Of a stretch of DNA of 64,000 nt, positions 44,878 to 54,138 are shown piece after piece (positions within the stretch are counted from its first letter, which is position 1; the number at the start of each line of letters is the position of its first letter). The notes below the pieces were generated by a model that was not told the origin of the DNA, ran no database searches, and saw only the letters and a program-made list of their open reading frames with translations. Location: the NCBI RefSeq assembly GCF_003049725.1, contig NZ_QAGM01000015.1:1-64000 (forward strand), given 5' to 3'. Made by a program: the position numbers and the translations under genes. The DNA comes from Oceanimonas marisflavi (GTDB lineage Bacteria; Pseudomonadota; Gammaproteobacteria; Enterobacterales; Aeromonadaceae).

Positions 44878-44902
44878 ATTTGTTATAGGATAATGAACAA
44901 AT
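44878..44902. promoter_or_regulatory. Candidate PuuR operator in the puuA-puuD control region
   Basis: The element at 44885-44899 contains TAATGAACA and matches 12 of 15 positions of the E. coli PuuR site (AAAATATAATGAACA). It lies within an inverted repeat ATTTGTT / AACAAAT (44878-44902), 42 bases upstream of puuA. Confidence 0.6.
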
Positions 44903-45099
44903 CAAGACAATCACTCAAGCACCCCAAAGGTTAACACATTGTGAAAAAGAGTTAACCTCGTCACATTATTTAAACCATTACTCGCTTTTAAAGCCGTTAT
45001 TTACTGGATTTTGTGCGATTGCCGTGCTTCCATGCCGTTATGGATTCGGCACACGGAGCCGTTGAATATATAAACCATACGGTTTGAGCAGGTGACACT

Positions 45100-45861
45100 A
45101 TGGAAAGAATAATGCACAAGCCCCTGATCGGCGTGACCGCCTGTCAGCGACAGATTGAAGGGCACCATTGCCATATGGTGGTGAACAAGTACGTGGACGC
45201 CCTGCGCCACTCGGCGAACGTGGAGGTGGTGCTGCTACCGGCCCTGGCCGAAGGCCTGAACGAAGGGATCCTCGAGCGGCTCGACGGCCTCTGCCTGACC
45301 GGCAGTTACAGCAATGTGGATCCGCGTTATTACGCCACGGATCAGGATCGTGCTGACTGCCGGCTGGATCCGGATCGGGACGGATCCGCGCTGTCACTGA
45401 TCCGCACCGCCCGCAAGCTGCAACTGCCGCTGCTGGGGATCTGCCGCGGCCTGCAGGAAATGAACGTGGCCTGGGGCGGCAGCCTGCGCCAGCCACTGCA
45501 GGCGCTGCCCGGCCTGATGGATCACCGCGAGCCGGACACCGACGGGGTGAACTCTCATTACGAACCGGCCCACGCCCTCAGCCTGAACCCGGACGGCATG
45601 CTGCACCGGCTGACCGGTGAGCTGAACTTCGAGGTGAATTCGCTGCATCAGCAGGGCATCGACCGCCTGGGGCAAGGCCTGATGGCCGAGGCGCTGGCGC
45701 CGGACGGCCTGGTGGAAGCCATCAGTGATCCCACCCTGCCCTTTGCCCTGGGCGTGCAGTGGCACCCGGAATGGCGCACCGACGAGCACCCGCTCTACGC
45801 CGCCATCTTTACCGCCTTTGGCACCGCCTGCGCCCACTACCGGGACACCATCAAGACCTGA
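45100..45861 (+). CDS. puuD: Gamma-glutamyl-GABA hydrolase PuuD
   Basis: A 253-residue class I glutamine amidotransferase-like hydrolase. Nucleophile Cys115 (LGICRGLQEMN) and His222/Glu224 (VQWHPEW) form the triad. It frees GABA from gamma-glutamyl-GABA. The N-terminus MERIMHKPLIGVTA aligns with E. coli PuuD, supporting the 45100 start. First gene of the plus-strand puuD-spuC-puuC unit. Confidence 0.92.
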   Translation: MERIMHKPLIGVTACQRQIEGHHCHMVVNKYVDALRHSANVEVVLLPALAEGLNEGILERLDGLCLTGSYSNVDPRYYATDQDRADCRLDPDRDGSALSLIRTARKLQLPLLGICRGLQEMNVAWGGSLRQPLQALPGLMDHREPDTDGVNSHYEPAHALSLNPDGMLHRLTGELNFEVNSLHQQGIDRLGQGLMAEALAPDGLVEAISDPTLPFALGVQWHPEWRTDEHPLYAAIFTAFGTACAHYRDTIKT

Positions 45862-45951
45862 CAGCAGGCTCATTCGAACAAGAGGGGACAGGCCGTTGCC
45901 GAAGCCATGGCCTGTATCCGAGATAGTCACATGAACGAAAAGGACACCATC

Positions 45952-47313
45952 ATGCATCAGTACAACACTCAAGAACTGCGCCAGCAGGACGGCCAGCACC
46001 ACCTGCACCCCTTTACCGACACCAAGGATCTGGGCAGCAACAGCCGCATCATCACCGGCGCAGAAGGCATCTATATTATTGATTCGGAAGGCAACCGCAT
46101 TCTCGACGCCATGGCCGGCCTGTGGTGCGTCAACCTGGGCTATGGCCGCCGGGAGCTGGTGGAGGCCGCCACCGCCCAGATGACCGAGCTGCCCTACTAC
46201 AACAACTTCTTCAAGACCGCCCATCCGCCGGCGATCAAACTGGCCCAAAAGCTCACCGAGCTGGCCCCCGAGCACATCAATCATGTGTTCTTTACCGGCT
46301 CCGGCTCCGAGTCCAACGACACGGTCGTGCGCATGGTGCGCCGCTACTGGCAGCTCAAGGGCCAGCCGGAGAAAACCGTGATCATCGGCCGGCGCAACGG
46401 CTACCACGGATCCACCGTGGCCGGCGCCAGCTTGGGTGGCATGGCACCCATGCACGAGCAGGGCGGTCCCATGCTGGCGGACGTAGAGCACATTGCTCAG
46501 CCCTACTGGTTTGGCGAAGGCCGGGAAATGAGCCCGGAAGCATTCGGCCTGCTGGCGGCCCGCTCCCTGGAGCAAAAAATCAAGGAGCTGGGCGTGAACC
46601 GGGTGGCGGCCTTTATCGCCGAACCGGTGCAGGGCGCCGGCGGCGTGATCATTCCGCCCGAGAGCTACTGGCCCGAAATTCAGCGCATCTGCGATCACTA
46701 CGGCATTCTGCTTATTGCCGACGAGGTGATCTGCGGCTTTGGCCGGCTGGGACAGTGGTTCGGCAGCCAGCACTTCAACATCAAGCCCGATCTCATGCCC
46801 GTCGCCAAGGGCCTGTCTTCCGGCTATCTGCCCATCGGCGGCGTGCTGGTGGGCGACCGGGTGGCCGACACCCTGATCGAGCAGGGCGGCGAGTTCTACC
46901 ACGGCTTTACCTATTCCGGTCACCCGGCCTGCGCCGCCGTGGCCCTGCGCAATCTGGAGCTGATGGAACAAGACGGCGTGCTCGAGCAGGTACGCGAGGT
47001 AACCGCGCCCTACTTTGCCGAGCGCTGGGCCAGCCTGGCCGATCACCCTCTGGTGGGCGAGGCCCGCAGCCTGGGGCTGCTGGGTGCCCTGGAGCTGGTG
47101 GCCGACAAGACCACCATGGCCCGCTTTGAGCCGGGCATCGGCGGCCGCTGCCGGGACAACTGCTTTAATACCGGCATAGTGATGCGCTCCGTGGGCGAAA
47201 CCATGGTGGTGTCGCCGCCCCTGGTGATCACCAAAGCTGAAATTGACGAGCTGGTGCGTCTGGCCCGGGAAAGCCTGGACGCCACCGCCCGCCAGCTGGG
47301 CATCATGGACTGA
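45952..47313 (+). CDS. spuC: Class III aminotransferase, SpuC-like (putrescine or gamma-glutamylputrescine: pyruvate)
   Basis: A 453-residue class III PLP aminotransferase: Asp257 (IADEVICGFGR) and PLP Lys286 (PVAKGLSSG) are present, with MAGLWCVNLGYGR and TYSGHPACAAVALRNLE as in SpuC. The start MHQYNTQELRQQ at 45952 has AAGGA seven bases upstream; ATG 45931 is an alternative. In this locus it takes the place of the oxidase PuuB, so it probably deaminates gamma-glutamylputrescine or putrescine, using pyruvate as acceptor. Confidence 0.88.
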   Translation: MHQYNTQELRQQDGQHHLHPFTDTKDLGSNSRIITGAEGIYIIDSEGNRILDAMAGLWCVNLGYGRRELVEAATAQMTELPYYNNFFKTAHPPAIKLAQKLTELAPEHINHVFFTGSGSESNDTVVRMVRRYWQLKGQPEKTVIIGRRNGYHGSTVAGASLGGMAPMHEQGGPMLADVEHIAQPYWFGEGREMSPEAFGLLAARSLEQKIKELGVNRVAAFIAEPVQGAGGVIIPPESYWPEIQRICDHYGILLIADEVICGFGRLGQWFGSQHFNIKPDLMPVAKGLSSGYLPIGGVLVGDRVADTLIEQGGEFYHGFTYSGHPACAAVALRNLELMEQDGVLEQVREVTAPYFAERWASLADHPLVGEARSLGLLGALELVADKTTMARFEPGIGGRCRDNCFNTGIVMRSVGETMVVSPPLVITKAEIDELVRLARESLDATARQLGIMD

Positions 47314-47323
47314 GGAGGCAATC

Positions 47324-48817
47324 ATGAGCCAACACACTCTTGCCCACTGGCAAGCCCTGAGTGAAGGACTGCGGCCCGAGGGCCGCGCCTTTATCAACGG
47401 CCGCTACTGCGAGGCCATTTCCGGCAAACGCTTTGCCAGCTTTAACCCGGCCACCGGCGCCCAACTGGCCGAGGTGGCCAGTTGCGACGAGCAGGACGCC
47501 AGCCTGGCAGTAACCCATGCGCGCACCGCCCTGACCCACTGGGCCGGACTGGCCCCGGCGGAGCGCAAACAGGTATTGCTGCGCTTTGCCGAACGGGTGG
47601 AAAGCCACGCCGAGGAGCTGGCGCTGCTGGAAACCCTGGACATGGGCAAACCCATCGCCAACAGCCTGAATGTGGATCTGCCCGCGGCGGTGCGCTGCCT
47701 GCGCTGGAATGCCGAGGCCATCGACAAGGTGTATGGCGAGATCGCCCCCACCACGTCCAGCAGCCTGGGACTGGTGACCCGGGAACCCCTGGGGGTAGTG
47801 GCCGCCATCGTGCCCTGGAACTTTCCGCTGATGATGGCCTGCTGGAAAATCGCCCCGGCCCTGGCCGCGGGCAATACCGTGATTTTAAAGCCGTCGGAGA
47901 AATCCCCGCTCAGCGCGCTGCGGCTGGCGGCCCTGGCGTTTGAAGCCGGACTGCCCGCCGGCGTGCTGCAGGTGCTGCCCGGCTACGGCCATACCGTGGG
48001 CAAGGCCCTGGCGCTGCATATGGACGTTAACGCCCTGGCCTTTACCGGCTCTACCGGCGTGGGCAAGTTGCTAACCCAATACGCGGGCGAGTCCAATATG
48101 AAGCGCACCTTTATGGAGTGCGGCGGCAAGAGCGCCAATATCGTGTTTGCCGACGCCGGCAACCTGGAGCATGTGGCGCAGCAGGCGGCCCAGGCCATTT
48201 TCTACAACCAGGGCGAGGTGTGCATCGCCGGCTCCCGGCTGCTGGTGGAAAACAGTATTAAAGATGAACTGGTGGAGCGCCTTGTGCATCATGCGGCCGC
48301 CTGGCAACCCGGCAACCCATTGGATCCGGCCAGCCCCATGGGCGCCATTGTGGATGCCACCCAGCTCGACGGCATTGCCGGCCATGTGGCGGCGGCGCTG
48401 AAACAGGGCGCGCGTCTGCGCACCGGCGGCGAGCCGGTAAGCATCAACGGTGGCCTGTATTTTGCCCCCACCGTGTTCGATGACGTGGATAACAGCATGG
48501 CCCTGGCGCGGGAAGAAGTTTTTGGCCCGGTGCTGGCGGTGATCGGCTTTGACAGCGCCGACGAAGCGGTGGCCATTGCCAACGACTCCCCCTATGGCCT
48601 GGCGGCGGCGGTATGGACCCAAAATCTCGACAAGGCGCTAACCACGGCCCGGCGGCTGGAGTCGGGTCAGGTGTTCGTCAATAACTACGCCGGCGGCGAC
48701 ATGACGGTGCCTTTTGGCGGTTACAAGCAGTCCGGCAACGGCCGCGACAAGTCACTGCACTCCCTGGCCGAATACAGCCAGCTGAAAACCACCTGGATAG
48801 AGTTCGGGGCGGGCTGA
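47324..48817 (+). CDS. puuC: Gamma-glutamyl-gamma-aminobutyraldehyde dehydrogenase PuuC
   Basis: A 497-residue aldehyde dehydrogenase with Cys300 (NQGEVCIAGSR), Glu265 (FMECGGKS) and NAD contacts in IVPWNFPLMMACWK and FTGSTGVGK. It oxidises the aldehyde formed by the transaminase before PuuD releases GABA. GAGGAGG and ATG at 47324 lie 10 bases after the spuC stop. The unit ends at a bidirectional terminator. Confidence 0.92.
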   Translation: MSQHTLAHWQALSEGLRPEGRAFINGRYCEAISGKRFASFNPATGAQLAEVASCDEQDASLAVTHARTALTHWAGLAPAERKQVLLRFAERVESHAEELALLETLDMGKPIANSLNVDLPAAVRCLRWNAEAIDKVYGEIAPTTSSSLGLVTREPLGVVAAIVPWNFPLMMACWKIAPALAAGNTVILKPSEKSPLSALRLAALAFEAGLPAGVLQVLPGYGHTVGKALALHMDVNALAFTGSTGVGKLLTQYAGESNMKRTFMECGGKSANIVFADAGNLEHVAQQAAQAIFYNQGEVCIAGSRLLVENSIKDELVERLVHHAAAWQPGNPLDPASPMGAIVDATQLDGIAGHVAAALKQGARLRTGGEPVSINGGLYFAPTVFDDVDNSMALAREEVFGPVLAVIGFDSADEAVAIANDSPYGLAAAVWTQNLDKALTTARRLESGQVFVNNYAGGDMTVPFGGYKQSGNGRDKSLHSLAEYSQLKTTWIEFGAG

Positions 48818-48879
48818 TCGTCATGTGAAGCACCAGCAGGGTTGCCTTCTTCGACACGCTTCATTGAATGCCACTCATT

Positions 48880-48923
48880 AAAAAGCCTGCTGCGAACATA
48901 CTTAATGTTCGTTCAGGCTTTTT
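48880..48923. terminator. Bidirectional terminator between puuC and puuR
   Basis: AAAAAGCCTG (48880-48889) pairs with CAGGCTTTTT (48914-48923), with an inner stem CGAACAT / ATGTTCG. A and T runs at the two ends allow function on both strands. The rest of the puuC-puuR gap shows no gene. Confidence 0.85.
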
Positions 48924-49046
48924 ACTTCGTCACGGCGAGCAAGCTCGCCCCATGTACGCTCGGAAAATGCCTTCCATGGCATTTGACGGTCGGCTCCGGC
49001 AATCCCTGCTGTTGCTTCAGGAAGGTTCAGCGTCGTTTGATATGGC

Positions 49047-49625
49047 TCAAAAATGCTTGGCCGGCGTCGAGCAGCTGACGATGCGGCAGGGCTTATCGCT
49101 GTTATTGCGAAAGCGGTGGGGCTGGGTGGTGGAGAAGTAGTAGCTGTCGCCTTCCTTCAGCAGCCGGTGCTGGGCACCTATGGTGATTTCAATTTCCCCT
49201 TCGATCACCACGCCGGCTTCCTCGCCGTGATAGGCCATCATGTCGTGGCCGGTGTCCACGCCGGGAGGGTAGGTTTCCACAATAAAGGACATGGCCCGGT
49301 TTTTTCGGTTATAGCCCACCAGTTTCAGGGACAGGTTGCCGCTGCCCACGTCCTGCAGCTCGTCGGGGCTGAAAAAGATCTGATCGGTGTTTTCCAGATC
49401 CAGGGTAAAGAACTCCCCCACCGTCATGGGAATGCCATCCAGGATCTTCTTCAGAGAGCTCACCGACGGACTGACCTTGCCCTGCTCAATCAGCGACAGG
49501 CTGGAGTGGGTCACGCCGGTGCGTTTGGCCAGCTCCCGCTGGGAAATATTGCGCATCAGGCGCACCGCCTTGAGGCGGGTGCCCACATCGTTGGCGTCGT
49601 CGCCGCCCTGCTTCGCCGTTGTCAT
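49047..49625 (-). CDS. puuR: XRE-cupin regulator PuuR
   Basis: A 192-residue protein: an N-terminal XRE helix-turn-helix (MRNISQRELAKRTGVTHSSLSLIEQGK, about residues 24-50) and a C-terminal cupin (HGEEAGVVIEGEIEI, LLKEGDSYYFSTTQPHRFRN). This is the architecture of PuuR, the putrescine-responsive repressor of puu genes. Convergent with puuC. A PuuR-type site lies before puuA. Confidence 0.9.
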   Translation of the reverse strand: MTTAKQGGDDANDVGTRLKAVRLMRNISQRELAKRTGVTHSSLSLIEQGKVSPSVSSLKKILDGIPMTVGEFFTLDLENTDQIFFSPDELQDVGSGNLSLKLVGYNRKNRAMSFIVETYPPGVDTGHDMMAYHGEEAGVVIEGEIEITIGAQHRLLKEGDSYYFSTTQPHRFRNNSDKPCRIVSCSTPAKHF

Positions 49626-49707
49626 GTTGCTCCGTTAATCAAAAAGAAAACCCTCGGGCAAATTCTACCCAATGGCAAAACAGGCTGTAAATTCAATTCC
49701 GTACCGC

Positions 49708-50706
49708 TCAGAGTCCGGCTCGCTCCAGCCGGGTGGCCATGTCGCTCAGTCCATCGAGGCCCTGAATATCCGTGGGCTGCAGATACAGCGGATAACGGGA
49801 CAAATCGGCAAACAGCCGTGCAATCTCGGCCAGATGCGTTTTTTCCTGTTCCCGCCGCTGCGCCAGAAAGGTGCCGTCGGCTTCATCGGGCAGAATCCGG
49901 TTCACCACCAGACCGGCCAGGGGCAGTTTTTCTTCCTGCAGTGCTGTAACCGCCCGTTCGGTTTCCAGTATCGGCAGCTTTTCGGGGGTCAGCACGAACA
50001 ACAGCGCGGTCTGGTCGCTGTCGGTCAGCAGCCGGCGAGTGCGCTGAAACAGCCGCTGGCGCGCCAGCAGGGTGTCGGTAATGGATTTGGTGCGTTCGTC
50101 CATGCCGGCGGTTTCGTGGGCCCGCGGATCGCCAAAGGGGCTGTCCACGTCCTTGCCCGGAGTCAAGTGATCCAGCACTTGCCCCAGTTTTTCCGAACGC
50201 TGGTTGCTTGTCAGCATCCCTTGCGTCCAGGCGGCCATGGCCTCGGGCAGGCTGAGCAGACGCAGGGTGTGACCGGTGGGTGCGGTGTCGAAAATCACCA
50301 GATCATGGGTTTGCATCCCTTCTTCCATCACTCGGGCCATGCGCTCCAGCAGCGCCGCTTCCTGCGCGCCCGGCGACTGGCGGGTAAGGCGCATCTGCCG
50401 CTCCACCTCGCCGTACATCTCGGGCCGGGTAAAGCGCTTGAGCTGGGCCAGCACCCGGGCCAGGTGCTGCTCCACCTCGTGATCCGGGTCCAGCTCGAGG
50501 CCGTCGAGGTTGGGGGCCAGCCGGGTAATGGTGTCGCCGATTTCCCGGCCAAAGGCGTCGGCCAGGCTGTGAGCGGGGTCGGTGGATACCAGCAGGCAGC
50601 GCTTGCCCCGGCGGGCCGCCAGCAGCGCCAGCGACGACGACACAGTCGTCTTGCCCACGCCGCCCTTGCCCCCCACCAGCAATACGCGCTTGTCGGTCAG
50701 TAACAT
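49708..50706 (-). CDS. ArsA/Get3-family ATPase
   Basis: A 332-residue anion-transporting ATPase-like protein. The deviant P-loop GGKGGVGKTT is at 12-21, followed by STDPAHSLADAF and IFDTAPTGHTLRLL. It has one ATPase domain, like Get3. The start MLLTDKRVLLVGG at 50706 has GGAG upstream; the frame to 50814 is unlikely. No arsenic genes are nearby. It follows the cory-CC-star gene and CstA, a known genomic association whose role is unclear. Confidence 0.85.
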   Translation of the reverse strand: MLLTDKRVLLVGGKGGVGKTTVSSSLALLAARRGKRCLLVSTDPAHSLADAFGREIGDTITRLAPNLDGLELDPDHEVEQHLARVLAQLKRFTRPEMYGEVERQMRLTRQSPGAQEAALLERMARVMEEGMQTHDLVIFDTAPTGHTLRLLSLPEAMAAWTQGMLTSNQRSEKLGQVLDHLTPGKDVDSPFGDPRAHETAGMDERTKSITDTLLARQRLFQRTRRLLTDSDQTALLFVLTPEKLPILETERAVTALQEEKLPLAGLVVNRILPDEADGTFLAQRREQEKTHLAEIARLFADLSRYPLYLQPTDIQGLDGLSDMATRLERAGL

Positions 50707-50814
50707 GTAATATCTCCAAATAGTAAGGCCGGCATTGAAGCCGGCCCCGGTGTGCGAAATGTTGGGATTCGCTTCGCTCATCACCAACCTTTGCCAAGCC
50801 AGAAGACAACTCAA

Positions 50815-51087
50815 TCAGCAGCAGCGGAAGTGATCCAGCGGTGAGTGCTCCATGCCCATGCGCTTGTGCCAGTCGTGAAACCGCTCCAGCAGCAGGGGCT
50901 GCAGCTCCAGGGTGTAATAGGAGGCCGGGTTCGGCACCCCCATCATTTCCGAGAACACCAGCAGCATAAAGAGATCGTCTTCCTCGCGCCGGGCCCGGGC
51001 AATGGCCGCCCGGTAGGGCGCGTTATACACCTCTTCCGCATAGCGGCTGGCCCGGTTTATCCAGGCCAGCACCCGCTTGATTTTCAC
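50815..51087 (-). CDS. Cory-CC-star protein
   Basis: A 90-residue protein ending in two cysteines directly before the stop (LDHFRCC). Aromatic/acidic core RYAEEVYNAPYRAAIARARREEDDLFMLLVFSEMMGVPNPASYYTLELQP. This is the small family named for its terminal Cys-Cys and usually found beside an ArsA-like ATPase and CstA, exactly as here. The best start is GTG at 51087, overlapping the cstA stop (GTGA); the longer frame to 51147 lies inside cstA. The paired Cys may bind a metal or a lipid (inference). Confidence 0.8.
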   Translation of the reverse strand: MKIKRVLAWINRASRYAEEVYNAPYRAAIARARREEDDLFMLLVFSEMMGVPNPASYYTLELQPLLLERFHDWHKRMGMEHSPLDHFRCC

Positions 51088-52766
51088 GACTGGTCTCCGG
51101 CCTGCTCGGCCTTGCCGCTGCGCAGTTTGGTCAGGGTGGCGCCGCATTCCAGCGCCACCAGAATGGCCGCGCCCAGCACCACCAGATCCAGCGCAAACAG
51201 GAACCAGTTGGCCTGATCATAAAAGCCCTTGAGCTGGATCAGCAGCGCCAGCACCGTCATCACCAGCAGGAACAGCAGGGGGATCAGGGTCACCAGCATG
51301 GGCCGGCCCATACGCGCCAGCATCACTGTGATCACCAGCAGGGTCAGGCCCGCCAGCAGCTGGTTGGTGGTGCCGAACAGCGGCCAGATCAACAGGCCGC
51401 CGGAGCCGTCACCACCGGAGCCAAAGGCCAGCAACAGGCAGGAGCCCACCGCCAGCAGGGTGGCCGGGGCCGCCTTCTGCATCCAGTTGATTTTGTAGAT
51501 GACGCCCCATTCCTGAAAGATGTAGCGCTGCAGACGCAGGCCGGTGTCCATGGTGGTGCCGGCAAACAGCACCGCCATCACGGTAAGAATGGTCTGGGAC
51601 AACTCAATATCAAAGCCCAGGCCGTTGCTCAGGATGTTGGCGCCCCCCTGCACAAAGGCGGCTACGCCGCCCTGACCAAAGCCGCTGTAAATGGCCTGCC
51701 AGTCGGCCAGGGTCGCAAAGCCGGCGGTGGCGGCAATAATGGCGGCCAGTGCCAGGCAGCCTTCACCAATGGCGCCGAAATAGCCCACAAAACGCAGATC
51801 GGTTTCCTTGTCGAGCTGCTTGGAGGTGGTGCCGGACGACACCAGGCCGTGAAAGCCGGAGATGGCGCCACAGGCAATGGTGACAAACAGCAGCGGCACC
51901 AGTGAGGGCGTGCCTTCCGGCACATTGTCGTTAAAGGCCGGCGCCACCACATCCGGAGCCGACAGCAGCACGGCGCCGTAGAGCAGACCCAGACCCACAA
52001 ACAGCTGCAGGCCATTGATGTAGTCCCTGGGCTGCAGCAGCATCCACACCGGCAGCAGCGAGGCAATGGCGGCATAGACGAACAGCAGAATGATCCACTG
52101 GGCCTTGTCGGTCATGCCCATAAACATTTCCGGCAGCGCCAGGGGCATGGAAGGACCGGCCCAGATCAGGGCATAGAGAGCGATCACCCCCACCACCGAC
52201 ACGGTAAGCAGGCCAATCATCTTGCGGTAAATCAGCTGACCGATGATCAGCGCCACCACAATGGCGCCCCACACCGGCACCACCGAGGTCTGAAACTTGG
52301 TGAGCAGGCCGGCGATCACCACGGCGAACACGGCGTTCACCATCAGCAGCACCAGGAAGATGACGATCATGAAAATGCTGCGGGCGCGCTTGCCCACCAC
52401 ATCGCCGGTGAGCGCGCCCACCGATTTGGCCTTGTTGCGGTTACTGGCCCAGATGGCCCCTGCATCGTGCACGCCGGCAAAGAAGATGGTGCCGAACACC
52501 ACCCACAAAAAGGCCGGCACCCAGCCCCAGATCACCGCGATGGCCGGCCCCACAATGGGCGCAGCACCGGCCACCGAAGTAAAGTGGTGGCCCCAAAGCA
52601 CAAACTTGTTGGTGGGCACATAATCCACCCCGTCTTCAAATTCATGAGCCGGCGTGCGAAAGCCGGGGTCCAGCCGAAATATTTTTTCGGCCACGAATTT
52701 TGAATACACAAAATAGCCGAGCGCCATGGCGCCCAGCCCGCATAACATCAGGAATATGGCATTCAT
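51084..52766 (-). CDS. cstA: CstA-family pyruvate/peptide transporter
   Basis: A 560-residue membrane protein with many hydrophobic segments. FVPTNKFVLWGHHFTSVAGAAPI-type loop (here DYVPTNKFVLWGHHF), GPAIAVIWGWVPAFLWVV, GAIWASNRNKAKSVG and FHGLVSSGTTSKQ are CstA signatures. It is shorter than E. coli CstA (about 700), as in the BtsT/short CstA group. The start MNAIFLMLCGLG at 52766 follows GGGAG. The 275-base AT-rich region upstream should contain its promoter; I see no clear hexamers there. First gene of a cstA-coryCC-arsA unit. Confidence 0.92.
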   Translation of the reverse strand: MNAIFLMLCGLGAMALGYFVYSKFVAEKIFRLDPGFRTPAHEFEDGVDYVPTNKFVLWGHHFTSVAGAAPIVGPAIAVIWGWVPAFLWVVFGTIFFAGVHDAGAIWASNRNKAKSVGALTGDVVGKRARSIFMIVIFLVLLMVNAVFAVVIAGLLTKFQTSVVPVWGAIVVALIIGQLIYRKMIGLLTVSVVGVIALYALIWAGPSMPLALPEMFMGMTDKAQWIILLFVYAAIASLLPVWMLLQPRDYINGLQLFVGLGLLYGAVLLSAPDVVAPAFNDNVPEGTPSLVPLLFVTIACGAISGFHGLVSSGTTSKQLDKETDLRFVGYFGAIGEGCLALAAIIAATAGFATLADWQAIYSGFGQGGVAAFVQGGANILSNGLGFDIELSQTILTVMAVLFAGTTMDTGLRLQRYIFQEWGVIYKINWMQKAAPATLLAVGSCLLLAFGSGGDGSGGLLIWPLFGTTNQLLAGLTLLVITVMLARMGRPMLVTLIPLLFLLVMTVLALLIQLKGFYDQANWFLFALDLVVLGAAILVALECGATLTKLRSGKAEQAGDQS

Positions 52767-53041
52767 TGCTTTGCACTCCCGTAAAGAGTTTTTCTTATCA
52801 TTGTTAGCTTTCCCGGCATCGTCAAACCGGGTTCCGAAAGGCCCCCAATAAAAAGGAAAAACCACGAATAATCAATACGGTAACAACAAATTCAAATAAA
52901 CCCGAAAAAAGATAAAATTATGAAAACACCAATTTCCGGACAACAACAATAAAAACCACCACACCATTACGGGATGGCAGTTGATATCACCAACAGAAAA
53001 ATTAGATAAAGAATAATAACAGGCCTCGATCAGACCATAAT

Positions 53042-53287
53042 TTATTCTTCCCGGAAAATGGTGATCTGGCTGAAGCCCAGCTTGCGGAAATATTCTTCCC
53101 GGAATTCCTTCATGGTCTTGCGGTCATTGCGGCTGATATTGGCCAGCTGATCTTCCATGCGGCGAAACTCCGCCAGATCCAGGCCTTCGGCGGTAGCAAT
53201 GGCATCATAAATGCTGTGGTGCTTGTCGTTGGCGTAACCAATCTCTTTTTGCTGCTTGCGGTAGTGGTAACGAATGCGAAAGGCCAT
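53042..53287 (-). CDS. DUF2960-family protein
   Basis: An 81-residue protein that matches the DUF2960 family of Vibrio, Shewanella and Aeromonas relatives: FRIRYHYRKQQKEIGYAND, IATAEGLDLAEFRRMEDQL and REEYFRKLGFSQITI. Function unknown. The start MAFRIRYHYRK at 53287 has GGAG upstream; the frame to 53311 adds eight residues. Its presence supports a gammaproteobacterial host. Confidence 0.82.
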   Translation of the reverse strand: MAFRIRYHYRKQQKEIGYANDKHHSIYDAIATAEGLDLAEFRRMEDQLANISRNDRKTMKEFREEYFRKLGFSQITIFREE

Positions 53288-53505
53288 GGAAAGCTCCGTA
53301 AAAGACGTCATTGTCGCTGCAAACCGTGCTCAGGCTCAAGTAAACACTGCCAGTCTGCGCCCGCTGCCCGGTACACGATAACCTGATACAGGCTACGTCC
53401 GTTAAACACCAGCATCTCTGACCTGCTACTGTGTGGGGCATTGAGTTTCCCGCCTCTGTAATTGTGCCTTCTATACTGAACACAGTCTGTCAGCCGGAGC
53501 TCACC

Positions 53506-54066
53506 ATGACCCACCTCAGCACCGAACGGGATGCCATTCTCGACACCGCCCTGCACCTGGCCCTGCACCGGGGCTGGCACGGCTTCAGCCTGCGCGAGCT
53601 GGCCGAGTCCCGGGAGCTGAGTCTGGCGGCGCTGAACCGGCATTTTCGTTCCAGGGATGACCTGGCCGAGGCCCTGTTCGACCGGGCCGACGACGCCCTG
53701 CTGAGCCTGCCCCTGGATCCTGAGGAGCCCACACACGAGCGCCTGCTCACCGGCATCATGGTCTGGCTCGATTATCTGGCGCCCTACCGTCCGCTGGTGA
53801 AGGAGATGCTGGGCTACAAGCTGGAGCCCGGCCACCTTCACCTGCAGGCTCACGGCATTACCCGCATCAGCCGTACCGTGCAGTGGCTGCTGGAAAGCGC
53901 CGACTGGCAGGCCACCGGCTGGCGCCGCAGTGCCGCCGAAGTCACGCTGACCGGCATCTACCTGACCGCCGTGGCCAGCTTTGTGGTCGACACCAGCGCC
54001 CACCTCAACACCACCCGCACCCTGGTGCACGGCCTGCTGAGCCGCAGCGGCCGGCTGCTGCAATAA
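53506..54066 (+). CDS. TetR/AcrR-family regulator
   Basis: A 186-residue protein. The N-terminal TetR helix-turn-helix is clear: GWHGFSLRELAESRELSLAALNRHFRSRDDLAEALFDRADDAL (about residues 20-65). The C-terminal domain has no recognised ligand pocket. The start MTHLSTERDAILD at 53506 has CCGGAG upstream. It is divergent from the DUF2960 gene; its target is not evident from neighbours. Confidence 0.82.
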   Translation: MTHLSTERDAILDTALHLALHRGWHGFSLRELAESRELSLAALNRHFRSRDDLAEALFDRADDALLSLPLDPEEPTHERLLTGIMVWLDYLAPYRPLVKEMLGYKLEPGHLHLQAHGITRISRTVQWLLESADWQATGWRRSAAEVTLTGIYLTAVASFVVDTSAHLNTTRTLVHGLLSRSGRLLQ

Positions 54067-54138
54067 AACCTTTCAGTGTTATCGCAGCAGCGGTAGCATA
54101 ATTACAACACCCTGTTTTAACTGGAAAAGTCATATTCC

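Noticed and set aside
49708-50706. Arsenite efflux ATPase ArsA
   Set aside because: There is a single ATPase domain and no arsB, arsD or arsR nearby; the association with cory-CC-star and CstA fits better.
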